A stretch of DNA of 64,000 nucleotides from Protula sp. h YS-2021 (taxonomy: Eukaryota > Annelida > Polychaeta > Sabellida > Serpulidae). A model generated the notes under the pieces. It saw nothing but the letters and a program-made list of their open reading frames with translations, did not search any database and was not told where the DNA came from. Positions 11,071 through 22,879 of this stretch are shown here, piece by piece. The first letter of the stretch is position 1. The number at the start of each line of letters is the position of its first letter. The position numbers and the translations under genes are program-made. The stretch is taken from NCBI GenBank assembly GCA_949752745.1, contig OX457027.1, forward strand, positions 57,912,053-57,976,052, read 5' to 3'.

Positions 11071-12195
11071 AACTAGACCGTATTCGCTATCGAGTAGCGA
11101 AAATTACACTTGGGGGGCACAAAAAATACGATTCTGAACTCTTAAAATTAAGAACTTACTATGAACGCGCAAGAGGTACCGAGGCACTTCCTATGTAACG
11201 TTGTTTAGGCCCAAAATGAGCTCAAAATTGCTTTATCTCTAACCGTTTTCGAGATAATAGTCAACTTCCGGTTTTTGACCCTGACCGTGACCCAGAACGT
11301 CATAGTCACCGATGTACCTCCTATTTAACTTTTTTAGGCCCAAATGATCGAAAATGAGCTCAAATTCGCTCTATCTCTAACCCCTTTCGAGATAATAGTC
11401 AAATTCCGGATTTTGACCTTAACCTTGACCCAGAGGTTCAAGGTCACCGAGATACCTCTTATGTAACGTTGTGTAAGCCCAAAGGGTCGAAAATGAGCTC
11501 AAAATTGCTCTATCTCTAACCCTTTTCGAGATAATAGTCAACTTCCGTTTTTTTACCTTTATTGTGACCCAGAAGGTCAAGGTCACCGAAATACCTCTTA
11601 TGTAACTCAAAATAGCTCTATCTCTAACCGTTTCCGAGATAAGTCGGCCTGTCGTTAACGGCGGGTGAAGTCACGTGACCTTTGACCTTGACCCTTAAGG
11701 TTAAGATTAGTGATCCTACAGAGTACGTTTTATGTATTCAAGCTGGGATTTGAGCACCTTTATGGCTACTTTTCGTGATTAATAGGCGTTTCAAAAAATA
11801 TTTTGACCTCACTTTGACCTTGACCTCTGAGGTTGCAGGTCCAAAAAAATTTGCAGATTTGACGACAACTCATTACCCTCTATGTCTCTGCCACATGCCG
11901 TCTTTCTACGACAAACTCTGTAGGAGGGGTTTTCTGGAAACCACTTTCAGGTAAAAAATACTTTGACCTCAATTTGACCTTGACCTTCAAGGTCAAGTTA
12001 ACAAAATTTTGCGGATTTGACGAAAGCTCATCACCCTCTATCACTGTACCATATTTCATGGTCCTACTTCAAATAGCGTAGGAGGAGTTTTCTGGAAACC
12101 TCCGTGACGGAAAAAAGGAAAAAAGAAATTTCGAGAAAAACTACAAACTTGTAAACATTTGCAAACTAAATTTGCAAGTGGGAACTATGCACCTA
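11071..12195. repeat. AGGTCA/TGACCT-rich interspersed element, copy 1
   Basis: It starts 'ctagaccgtattcgctatcg' and 'ttacacttgggg' and ends near 'gcaagtgggaac'. The interior has about 3.3 tandem units of about 139 bp containing 'tatctctaacc', 'tttcgagataatagtcaa' and 'tgaccttgaccc' (about 11200-11640), then a longer 3' half with further 'tgaccttgacct' runs. The same order is present at 29035-30010. There is no protein-coding capacity. Confidence 0.85.
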
Positions 12196-12719
12196 TCGGG
12201 GTTTTCGAAATAATATATCTTCACAAAATAGTACGAGTGATCAATAAATGAACACTACACAGTTATCACTGCCACAGTTCCGTAGCATTCAATGTATTCA
12301 CAAATTATAACGCAGTTATTTGTAAAAAAAAAGTTTAATAAAAATACAACATTTGCTCTCCGTGCTCAACTTTTCACTGATTGCAGCATTGAAAAAAAAA
12401 AGCCCAGTTCATCACAGCCACCTACTTACAAAACAACAGTACTGCATGGTCACCTGGCCACAGAGTAGCTTTTCATTACGGGAGAGGCCACAAACCACAT
12501 ATACAGCCGTATTGATCTGCATTATACATAATCGCGTGCCCACAATAGGCACCTTGTACTGTTAAATACTGTGAGATGTTGTAACACTTGTGTGCATTTC
12601 GAGGGGGGGCGTTTTACAGGGCATTGGAGAGTTTAAAGTAACTTTTATCCGTCAATTGGTATTCAGTCAAGCGTTCTGTATACTAATAACAAAAATTTCC
12701 GCTTTAAAACCGACCAGGA
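12196..12719. other. Intergenic, no gene seen
   Basis: No supported gene or repeat beyond short A-runs. Confidence 0.4.
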
Positions 12720-13135
12720 AAAAAAAATCGAAAAATGACGTCATTATGACGTCATACGCTAAAATTAAGGCTTTCACGATGTCCTTTGTCAAAAAGTAGT
12801 CTCATAACGTATTTGACGCCAAATCTCTAGCTCCAGCCGTTTTTAAGATATAAAGCTCTAAAATATTCATGACGTCATAAGATGCGGAAGATGACGTCAT
12901 ACGTAAAAAATTTTTCGCGTGGATCGAGTTTACCACACATCCTATCTGTGTGCCAAGTTTCACTCTGCTAGCTCAAACGGTCTCGGAGGAGAAGCACGGA
13001 AACCAAGTGACGAAGAATAACAAAAAAAACGAAATATGAAAAAAAAATTTAAAAAAAAGGGAAGAAAAGAGAATTGTACGGAATTCGAGGTAATTTAAAA
13101 TCTCCTTGGGACGTTGTCCCAAGTGTAAACAAGCC
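12720..13135. repeat. Partial repeat related to the AGGTCA-rich family, with four CRE-like palindromes
   Basis: The 3' half ('gtgccaagtttcac', 'cggtctcggagga', an A-rich tract, 'ccaagtgtaaacaagc') resembles the end of the 16150-16690 element. TGACGTCA occurs at 12736, 12747, 12870 and 12892. The end is interrupted by the MITE that starts at 13136. Confidence 0.6.
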
Positions 13136-13912
13136 AAATCTTCAACACTTGACAAACATTAAAAGTTAAAAACATTTGTTTGAACGGCTTATTATTTCTA
13201 GAACAAGAAGTTTGTTTACAAGCCGCATAGTCTGTAATACAACTAAGTAGAGAGCTTATGGCGCTGCACGTATGCGGCTTTTACGGTTCATCTGCTTGGT
13301 TATGTTGACTCAATGGCTTTATTGATTGAAAAACTAGCAGATCTCGCGTATTGCCCATAAGCTGTACTGTTTTGCTCAACCGTTACCGTTACTTTGCTTT
13401 TAAATGCGCTCTTTTTATTATTAACACTTGACAAGCCTTTGGCTTGCAAGGGTTATATGAATTTGTGCGAGCAAAATTCGTCCTTTTTTTTCTTCTTGAC
13501 AGTTTTTCCGATTTTTTGTGTCTTCTTCTCTATGGTCAAACTTGGGACTTATGAAGAGCTTGATCTGAACATGTGCATGTCACTTTTTATTTTCGTCTTT
13601 AATTTCGTTTTCTTTGTTAAAACGCCACGTGAAAAGAGTATTTTTGCAAGTAAATGCGTAGCATTTAATGCACAGCACAGAACGTTACACAGTTGCTAAG
13701 CTTTGTGCGAGCTCTCAGTGCGTAAATAGATAACACGGCGTATGCCTGATCAGTCAATAAAACCTTAAGCCAACAAAAACCAAACACTACTCGGCTTATA
13801 AGAAGTATTCAAGCTGTGTTCTTTGCAATATATTATTCAAGAAATAACCCACTGAAGGAAGTATTTTTGCGTTTTAATTCTTGTCAAGTGTTTAACATTT
13901 CGCTAGCGGAAT
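13136..13912. mobile_element. MITE-like element with palindromic terminal repeats, copy 1 (777 bp)
   Basis: The left end reads 'aaatcttcaacacttgacaa'; the right end reads 'cttgtcaagtgtttaacatt' followed by 'tcgctagcggaat'. The two ends are inverted copies. The interior matches the neighbouring 14115-14893 element throughout, including the phrase 'acacttgacaagcctttgg' at about 13423. It carries no transposase. The left terminus has lost its palindrome where it abuts the preceding repeat. Confidence 0.8.
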
Positions 13913-14114
13913 GAGCTTCTAGTTTATTCTAAAATCAGCTGTGTCACATGGCGTTTTAAGCATGAGCACGAAATCGTAGACAGAAAAAGGCGGAATGCAC
14001 ACCCTCAGATCAAGCTCTACTAAGTACAAAGTTTTGTGGTCTTGGGGCCTGTAATGTTAGAGAAGAAGCTGAGACAAGAAAATGAATTTTTACTGGCAAG
14101 AAAAACCAGAACCG
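13913..14114. other. Spacer between two MITE copies
   Basis: About 200 bp that resembles neither element. Confidence 0.5.
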
Positions 14115-14893
14115 CATTTCGCAAGCGAAATCTTCAACACTTGACAAACATTAAAAGTTAATAATATTTTTTGAACATCTTATTATTTCTTGAACAACAT
14201 GAAGTTTTATTTTTACAAGCCGTATAGTAATACAACCAAGTAGAGAGCTTATGGCGCAACACCTATGCGGCTTATAAGGTTCATCTGCTTGGTTATGTTG
14301 GCTCAACGGCTTTATTGATTGGACTAGTACTTTTTCTCCATGCAGCACAAGCTGTGCTGTTTTGCTCAACCGTTACTTTACTTTTAAATGCACTGTATTA
14401 ATTTAGCACTTGACAAGCCTTTGGCTTGCAAGGGCTATATGAATTTGTGCGAGCAGCCGTTGGGACGTTTTTTTTTCTTGACAGTGATCGGATTTCTTGT
14501 GTCATCTCCTCCATTGGCATCACGAAACATTGGACTTAGGTAGAACTTGATAGGAACGTGTGCATGACACTTTTTATTTTCTCCTTCGATTTCGTTTTCT
14601 TGTTTAAAACGACATGTGAAAAGACTGTATATTTTGCAAGTAAATGCGGAGCATTCAACGCGCAGCACAGAACACACAGTTGCACAGCTTTGTGCGAGCT
14701 CTCACTGCGTAAATAGATAACACGGCGTATGCCTGATCAGTCAATAAAATCTTAAGTCAACAAAAAACGAAACACTACTCGGCTTATATTCAAGCTGTGT
14801 TGTTTGCAATATATTATTCAAGAAATAACCCATTGAAGGAAGTATTTTTGAGTTTTAATTTTTGTCAAGTGTTTAACATTTCGCTAGCGAAAT
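14115..14893. mobile_element. MITE-like element with palindromic terminal repeats, copy 2 (779 bp)
   Basis: The left end starts with the palindrome ATTTCGCAAGCGAAAT (14115-14130), and the right end finishes with ATTTCGCTAGCGAAAT (14878-14893). Inside these, 'aacacttgacaaacattaaa' is mirrored by its inverse, giving a terminal inverted repeat of about 44 bp. The interior is collinear with copy 1. It has no coding capacity, so mobilisation would need enzymes in trans. Confidence 0.85.
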
Positions 14894-15992
14894 GAGGTAC
14901 TAGTTTTCCTTACCTGTTTAATTGAATCGATTCAACTTATTAGATTTTGGTTTTGATCCAGTTACCTTTAATCAAAGGAAGGTTTTGTGTTGGGATTAAA
15001 ATTGTTTCTGTTACTTGAATCTCTCTAGTTGCTCAACTGGGCCATCTTAGATGGTTAGTCGCCTTTTTTTCTTTTTTCGCCTTCCGTTTTTTATGGATGA
15101 TTTTATGAGAAAAATATTAAAATTTAATTTACTCGTAAAAAGATATTTTAGATACATTTAGTTTCGGTTTAGAAAGTGTTTTGAATGTTTGAAAAATATT
15201 GCACAATGACGTGTATGTTGTTTACACCTGCATTGTATAACTGTGAAGTGTTTGCTCAAGAGGTCATCATCTATTAAGAACGTGCGCAAAAAGCTATTTA
15301 TGCCTTCCTACAACTCCTGCCCTCCCCTGGCCCTAACCCCCGCGCGCGGATCCAGGATCTTCTTAAAAGGATGTATTGGAAGGGTTTGCGCTTCTTGTTC
15401 ATTGCGTTATGACGTCCTCTTTGCCTCTAAATATCAGGTTTTCATGTCAGGTAAAAGGGGAGAAAAAAAGATTAGAACCTTCGCCGGATGACGTCACCCA
15501 CTGGTTTCGACGATGCCCTGTCCTTACTCTTTATAGGCAAATTGAATTGATTCATGACTACAAGAATGTACATTCTCTGGAGCCTCACAACGCTTGGGCA
15601 TCCCACACCCCTCTATGCGCGTACTAGATTGATGATCCCCCGGTGTACTGCATTAACCAAATCAGTTGGTCTTCCTTTAATGATTTATCCGACTTACTCC
15701 TTTCATGTCATTTGTTGATACTTTTGGGCAGAAATTGATCTTTATTCTTTTCTTGCCTCTTAAAAAATAAGAACTGATTTCAAATATAATTAAGAATTTG
15801 CGAATTTTGTGTAACTTCATTTATATTAACTAAACCGAAATACGCACAGCAAATTAGCCCCACTTGGAATGATAACTTAAAACGGAAGGTAGATGACATT
15901 GCAGTTTGTTAACAATTTTCACATGCTTGAATGTGTAATATGCTCCTAAATACTAGTAACTATACCGGTAATGTCAGGGCCAAAACTTTGCT
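14894..15992. other. Intergenic, no gene seen
   Basis: AT-rich. The segment 15300-15630 is more GC-rich and has overlapping open frames of about 80 codons, but none shows a recognisable domain. Confidence 0.4.
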
Positions 15993-15993
15993 T

Positions 15994-16053
<60 letters not shown>

Positions 16054-16089
16054 CCTCTCCTCTCCTCTCCTCTCCTCTCCTCTCCTCTC

Positions 16090-16147
<58 letters not shown>
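15993..16147. repeat. Compound pyrimidine microsatellite (CT)n-(CTCTC)n-(CT)n
   Basis: A strict CT dinucleotide tract flanks about eleven 'tcctc' pentamers and returns to CT. Open frames across it (Ser-Leu or Arg-Glu repeats) are artefacts of the repeat. Confidence 0.98.
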
Positions 16148-16149
<2 letters not shown>

Positions 16150-16152
<3 letters not shown>

Positions 16153-16690
16153 TACCGTTTTAGAGATAAAGGTCAACTTCCGATTTGGGGTTCGAAAGTG
16201 ACCATGAGGTCAAGAACACCGCAAGTTATACCTTACATATTGTCGTTTAGGGGCTGGAGGTCGAAAATGAGGTCAAACTTGCTCCATCTCTTATCGTTTC
16301 CGAGATAAATCATTGTTTTTCTTAAATTTTTTTTTTTTTTGGATTTGTCCTTGACCGTCAAGGTCAAAAATTTTTAGGGGGTGCCTCAGATCACATCGTC
16401 CTTTATATACGTGCCAAGTTTGGCTTTCCTGGCTTCAACGGCCTCCCAGAAATTGTCTGAAAATCGTTTGACCTTTTTTTTTGTACCAGGTGCACCACTT
16501 CAGATGACCCTCCATACATGTGCCAAGTTTAATTGGTCTAGCTTCAGCGGCCTTGGAGGAGATGTCTGGAAACCGATTCGGCGAAGAAGAAAAAATGTAA
16601 AAAAAGCGAGAAAAAAAAATAGGTGAAGAATTCGAGGCAATCCATCCCCATTTGGTATTTTCAATGCCAAGTGGGAACAAGCACACAGAA
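16150..16690. repeat. AGGTCA-rich interspersed element, partial copy
   Basis: It carries 'tagagataaaggtcaacttc', 'accatgaggtcaag', 'atctcttatcgtttccgaga' and 'ttgaccgtcaaggtc'. The 3' part 'gtgccaagtttaattggtct' is followed by an A-rich tract and 'gccaagtgggaacaagc'. The 5' head is missing and replaced by the microsatellite. Confidence 0.75.
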
Positions 16691-17737
16691 GTGATGAAGC
16701 ATGTTCAATATATTGTTGGCATTTTCTAAGACTTACACCAATACATATTTGCAAACCACTTATCATCTAATAATTATTAATTTATGACAATTCAGCATCT
16801 AATACATGTCTAAGTGCACTCCTGTTCTTTGCTGGATTTTAAAATTATGCCTTCTCTACTAAATGTATTTCGAAGATCCTTAGTTATTTTTGGCATGCCA
16901 GTTCATATCTCAAACAAAACAACAGAACTTTTACTTTGATTTTTACATGCTATATCTAATTGCATGTTGTAAGAGTAAACTGTAGTGTCGCTATTCTGTT
17001 GTCCCTTACAAGACATAATTCGTTAAACAGCAATATAAATAATTTTAGGATATAAAAATGAAGCATTTAATATTAAACATATTTATTTCCCAATAAAGAT
17101 GCATCATTTACTATGAAGTGTACATGTCAATACTTCATCACTTAATAAATATTTATTAAACCTCTATATTTATCTTTCCCTGTTTTATAATAAATATTAA
17201 AATAATTATGAAAAAACACAAAGCAATAAATAAAAATTATGGAAAGACATTGGCTAATATAATACTACGATTGGAACAAACAGTAAATTATACGAGACTG
17301 AATTAAAAATAGCTACCCTGTTTTTTGGATATTGTTGTCTAAACCATACTGTATTCTTACTGTACTCAGAATAGACATAACTACTATAATTTCGTAGATG
17401 GTCTTCAAGCATCACAGATAATGTTTTGAATGAAGGTAGTGGCTTTGAAATTATGGTGCTGTGTGCGAGTGGAGGGAGGGATCTGACTTTCTTGCGCTTA
17501 GCCGTACTTTCGTTTAAAATACCATATTCTAAATAAATTACTGTGTTTAAATTAGATTTTAACCACAGAACAGTCTGTTGGTCGTAGCGAAAGCCATTTT
17601 CTCCTCTATAAGAAATAAATCTCTTTGCCTGTTATCCTGTTAACTCTTGATTCCATGCCTTGATACTTCGACTAAGCTTGGCATTTCATTAGATATTCAT
17701 TAGATGATGTGATTAGACTTGTTCCTGAACAGTTTTA
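16691..17737. other. 3' flank of the downstream minus-strand gene, no gene seen
   Basis: AT-rich DNA that must contain the 3' UTR of the desulfhydrase-like gene. Several TTTATT hexamers (minus-strand AATAAA) occur around 17080-17160; none can be assigned with confidence. Confidence 0.45.
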
Positions 17738-20700
17738 TCAGTCTTCATTCCACATGTGACGATCAGCGGATGACCGTTCTTTAAGAACTGCTAATAAATC
17801 TTTGTTGTCCATTGCACCAAATATCCCACCTAAAAGCATTCATTAAGCGCTCTAAACATACTTGAAATAAATAGATACACATTGATGATTATTAATTTGC
17901 TTACAATAACACTTATATCCGTCCTTGATTTTTACCATTAACAAAGTAAACTCACAAACACTTCGGAAAAATTCACTAGACTTGTAAGCAAACGTTATAC
18001 ATGTCAAACGTTCATATGCTTTCTAAACAAAAACATGTACACGTACCTGTGTGCATAAACAAAATTTTATTTCCCTTAAACTGTTGCCTGTTTTTATTCA
18101 GTTCCTCGAATAACCCTCTTGCGGCTTTTCCAGTAAATGTTGGATCCAATAAAATACCGGTTTCCCTTCCGGCACGGCAAATGAAATCTGTCGACAGAAA
18201 TCAAATTTGTTTAAGATAACCTATATTATATTAAAACTAAGGAATCGTCACCTAACTTCGAAATCTATTGATCTTGAGAAAATATGATCAGAGCAATGCC
18301 TGAATTGGGATTTGGAGAAAACGTAAGTCTGGAAATACTATGGCATATTCAGTTGAATAGAAAGAAAATATCACTGATTTAATTACACACGCCTTATTAT
18401 TTACATTATGATATGTATAGTTTATAAAAAGGTGCATTTATTTTATGAGAAGCACACGCAGACAAAAATCTCTTGAATTTGTAAAAACTATAATAGACAG
18501 GTTTAACTTTTAATTACCTAAGTCTTGTTCGTGAGCCTCTTTTCCCAAGTAGCCTTCGATGCAGTTCAGGACCTCTCTCGATTTAATATGATCCAGTCCT
18601 AACGTTTGGAGTTCTGCGTCGCAGTGGTCATAAAAATATTTTGGTGAGTTGGGGGTGACTATGATTCCGTGCAATCTACAATGGAAAAAAATCAAGCATG
18701 GTTTAAGACTCTCTTGATATTTAGTATGTGTACCGGAGAAGCAATGTAAATTGAAACTTGTACTTTGACAATAAAAATCAGTTTCCCATTGTCTAAGAAC
18801 TGTACAACTCATAGGGGTTTAAAGATTTCATACATCAACAGTCATACTTAGAACACCTTTTTATTTCATTATCATTATTTGATATCATAAAATGTAGTAG
18901 TAAAAGCTCCAAATATTTTCGTAATTTCCAAAATTTAATGTAAAAAAATACAAGTAATTCGACTCTAAAATTTATTTTAAAAATTGTTGAGAAGTGTACC
19001 CTAGTCTGGAATTTGCTGCTAGGTGATTGGCTACCACTAGACTGGCGGCGGTGCCCCCGCTTCCACAGGCGAACACGATATCAGTCACGTGCTCTAACAT
19101 GCCTTGCTCTATCAGTTCTCTGAATGCCTCCAGGTAACCAAACAACCCCACCGTGTCTGAGCCACCAACTGCGAGTACGTACGATTTCTCGCCAGTTTCA
19201 TTCCTGTAAAAAGATCAGTAGAAAATCAACACCTACTCACTTTATTACTACATGTATGTTCCAGAGATAAAAAACTATTTCTCATGACAATGTTAAACAA
19301 AATATGTAACAACAGTGTGACAGGGCCTTTTTCAGAAGTGATATTATGACCATATGACCATATTATGACCATCGATTATTTTTATTTATATTTCTTTTCA
19401 TTTAGTCATGTTGTTTGCAATTTCACCAATTTTCGTACATATAGTGCTTACTCTATTTCGTCTGATAGTTGAATTTGATTGGACCACATTTCGTTGCTAA
19501 AAGGTGAAATCTTTGGTAGAAAATGTACAGAAGCTCCAGACAAAGTGTTGAGGAACATATTTCCTTCCAAGCTGGCGTCATCACCATCCTAAAAACAGGA
19601 TCGCTTTGTTATCACTGACCAATTTTAAACTGAGTAATTTCACAAATGGAATATCAATTTTGTTTTAGAAAAGACAATGTGCATTTAAAGGAAATAGTAA
19701 ACCAGAAATGCAATTTTCAGCCGTATGTTAGATCATTGCCCTTATTCGGATAGAAATATAGCTTTGATTTGTCTTCGGTGAAATTGTGCAACGGCGTTAC
19801 GAGCCGATTAAAAGAATTTTGAATTGTCAAAGAGAGTGACGCCTTATATAGGGTCGATTTTTTTCACACCAACCTTGACATTTGATAAGAGGAGCAAATG
19901 ACACTTGAGACCAACTTCTGCAGCAGCTACAGCAGTAGCACGGCAATGATTTGACGAGTGTCCTCCAGTTGTAATCACGTGCTTACAACCTCGTCGCAAG
20001 GCCTCTGCCAAGATGAACTCTAACTTCCTAACCTAAAATATTTACAACACCTTATTTATTTTCTTCCAGATCTAAGTTATTATCTATATTTTGAACTATT
20101 TAAATTATTTTTTGTCGACAAAATGACACAGCAAAGTTTCACACAAAGATCCGATAATCAGAACTAATTTATCACATCATGAATCAGCAAAAGTTATACC
20201 CCACTTCTCATCTTATAAGATTTACACAGCATTTTTCTGTTATTACATTTATTTTCATTATGTACAAAAATGGTATTTATCGCCTTTGTCAAATCAAGGT
20301 ATGTACACTATAGATGTTGCTTTTGTGTAAGAAGACGTAAAGAGTACCACAACGTTATGAGAGTAGCAGAAACATTATATATTATGAAGTAAAACAAATC
20401 TGTGTGTGGTCCAACTTCGTTTGCACGAAAATGTTCCACTTTATTATCCATGTTTGAAGTATTTACTCATGTTGATGGTTGAATTAACACTCTGATGTCA
20501 ATTTCGTTCTACTCAATTTTAGTTTTGAATAAATGCTATGCTTGAAACTCTTTTGTATTTAAAACGAAACGGTGGGGTACCTTATTTCCTGATAATGCGC
20601 AGCCAGTCATGTCGTCCCTCTTAATAAACACCTCCACGTCTTCAGGCAAACCCGAAATGTCCCATGGATGCACCGGCGTTGGAAGCTGGGCAAGCTGCAA

Positions 20701-22295
20701 ATCAAAAAGGAAGGGAAAATTAATGGATGCATATACGATGTGTTTAAATATCGAAGAATATTCAAAACAGATGGGCAGTTTTTCATCAGGTAGGGTTAGG
20801 ATGAAAAATCTTGCACATAATAAGGATGATGAAATTAATAAAGCGTCGGAGAGGAAAAAGAAAAAATGTAAACTGATTGACGTCATAAGGGATGTGTAAT
20901 TTTACGCCACTACCTTTCACCAATCCTATGAAGACTGACCGACTGTTTTCCAGCGGTGGATTACTGTTTTGTGTGTCTCCCCTGTCCATTTGAAGTGTTT
21001 TATCGGCATTATTGGGGTTTGAATGTAATATAGTCTAGCATTAATATAGCTTCAGCCATTATTTTTTTCAAACCCACTCAAGACAGCGAAAAGATGATGA
21101 TCGGGTATCTGTGGGTATACTATAATATGACGCTGTCAAAACCAGGACCGTATTTTCCTTTTCTTGGCTAAGAAATGAACAGAAATGAACTTTCAAAACA
21201 TATTGCTGTCACTCATGTGCATTATACAGTAAAATTACATTCAAACACACAAGTAAATTAATATTTTTTGACATTCTTTCATTTGGCGAACAAATGCCAA
21301 ATTTGCAGAAAAGTATGGAGATTTTAGATACCTAGAATTAAATTTTTGAAATAAAAATTCTATTCAATTCGAGATGCCTTACATTCAATTAGAGATATTT
21401 GAAATATTATTTAGATATAAAAAATTGAAAAAGAACATTAATACCCTGAGGTTTAATATTGGGATGGGGAGCCTAACTGAAAATTATTGTAGAGCCAAGA
21501 AAAAACATTGGGCAATAGCTGTTTTGCTAGTGGCAAAATAAACCAATGAAAATGAAACGAAACTGTTCGTCAAATATTTTTTGACGAAATTAGGATAAGC
21601 AAGAAGTGTAAATTAAATCTGTTTTCGTAGTGCGCACGTAAAACCATGAACAGGGCCATAAGTAATTAGCATGTTAAGCGTTGAAACTTGTTTACAAACG
21701 ATTTTATTTAAATTCCTGCAGAAAAACTTTTGAGAATATTTTGAGACTACTTATATACCTGACTTAAAGCATTTGCTGCTGAATTCTAGATATGAAAAAT
21801 TGATCTGAATTATTGAATCTAAGGTATCTAAAACAGAATTGAATCAATGACATTTTAAGCTGAATTTCAGGTACCAATAAATAAATAACAATATTTTGAT
21901 ATCCAAATCAGAAGTTCAAACAACTTAAAACCAATGTTAAGCATCTGAAAAACATTGTACTTGAGGTATCAAAATATAATTTTAGACATCTAAAATTTAT
22001 TTTAGATCTCATTAATTTTTTCTTGATATTAAGAATTAACTTTTAGTCTAAAATTCAATTTAAGATATTTTTAAATAATTAGCAATATCTAACATTCTAG
22101 CAATATCTAACATAAATGAAACAATGATGTATCAAACAAAAATCCACGATTTTTGATACAAGTAGTACGTCATAGCGTTAAGCATTCAATGCTTACCTCA
22201 AGTTTCTGCTCTGGAATAAAAGCTAAATCTGAAGCCCATTTCGGTGCGTCGTATGGTTTCAGAAGGTTTGAGGAACAATTCCAGTTTGCCGACAT
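17738..22295 (-). CDS. D-cysteine desulfhydrase / ACC-deaminase-like PLP enzyme, 8 exons, 367 aa
   Basis: Exons in gene order: 22197-22295, 20581-20694, 19874-20032, 19452-19588, 19000-19203, 18518-18675, 18047-18187, 17738-17829. All junctions are GT-AG with consistent phase, from ATG at 22295 to a TGA whose last base is 17738. The family is fold-type II PLP enzymes that split D-cysteine or related amino acids. Landmarks: LPTPVHPWD then [18 protein letters not shown] with the PLP lysine at residue 71; [16 protein letters not shown] at 92-107; [15 protein letters not shown] at 179-193; the phosphate-binding loop [10 protein letters not shown] at 215-224; [14 protein letters not shown] at 303-316; ILFMHTGG then IFGAMD near the end. 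No signal or transit peptide is obvious, so it is probably cytosolic. At residue 308 the usual DPVYTGK tyrosine is phenylalanine. The substrate cannot be assigned from sequence; D-serine, D-cysteine or ACC are possible. Confidence 0.93.
20695..22196 (-). repeat. First intron of the desulfhydrase-like gene, with an AT-rich GATATC/TAGATATCTA motif array
   Basis: From about 21290 to 22140 the intron is packed with degenerate short motifs such as 'ttttagatac', 'tagatatc', 'aaattttagacatc' and 'gagatatttgaa', centred on GATAT(C) with AATTTT arms. The same style of array is at 31085-31925. There is no coding potential. Confidence 0.7.
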
Positions 22296-22879
22296 AATTT
22301 ATGTATAATTTGCTTCTCAGTTAAAGCTAACCGTGTTATCACTGTGTAAGTAATTATTCGCTTGTTGTTTTCAGTTTCTTTTGCTAACTGTTCAGCTTTT
22401 CTGAGCTTATATGTAGCGAACACGGACGTGTGTCTTGTCTTTCCAATGACTAAATTATGACGCATCCTACAGCGCAAAGCATCACGAGAATATTTTACGG
22501 ATATGCCTAAACAACTGGGCGTTGATTGAGGATATCCTATGGTGGGAGGCTATAGTGATCCTTCAAAATTTCACTGTATCTATTTTTACCAGTAGGTAAA
22601 GAAAGAGACTCTTCCTCCGCTTTTATCAGCTTAAAAAAGAATGGGTAATCTGAGGCCCGGCGGACTGCCAATTTCGATTGAAATTTTCATAAAAAAGGCT
22701 CTTCTTTCAAAACTCTAGTCCGCGTTTTGTTAAAACAGAGGGTATTATTTCAAATTGCCACTCCGCTTAAGGGGTCGTTTTAAAAAGTTATGGACACGCA
22801 TTGTAGCCATATGGTGCTTGAATTCCCTTGCACCTCCAGGTTAAATGATTGTTATACTGCACTTGCAAATCTTCGCCAC
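22296..22879. other. 5' flank of the desulfhydrase-like gene, no gene seen
   Basis: This must contain the promoter and any 5' UTR of the minus-strand gene. No TATA or other element can be assigned. Confidence 0.4.

Noticed and set aside
15931..16308. 125-codon Ser/Leu-rich frame (and Arg/Glu-rich frame on the other strand)
   Set aside because: Made entirely by the CT/CTCTC microsatellite; no domain outside it.
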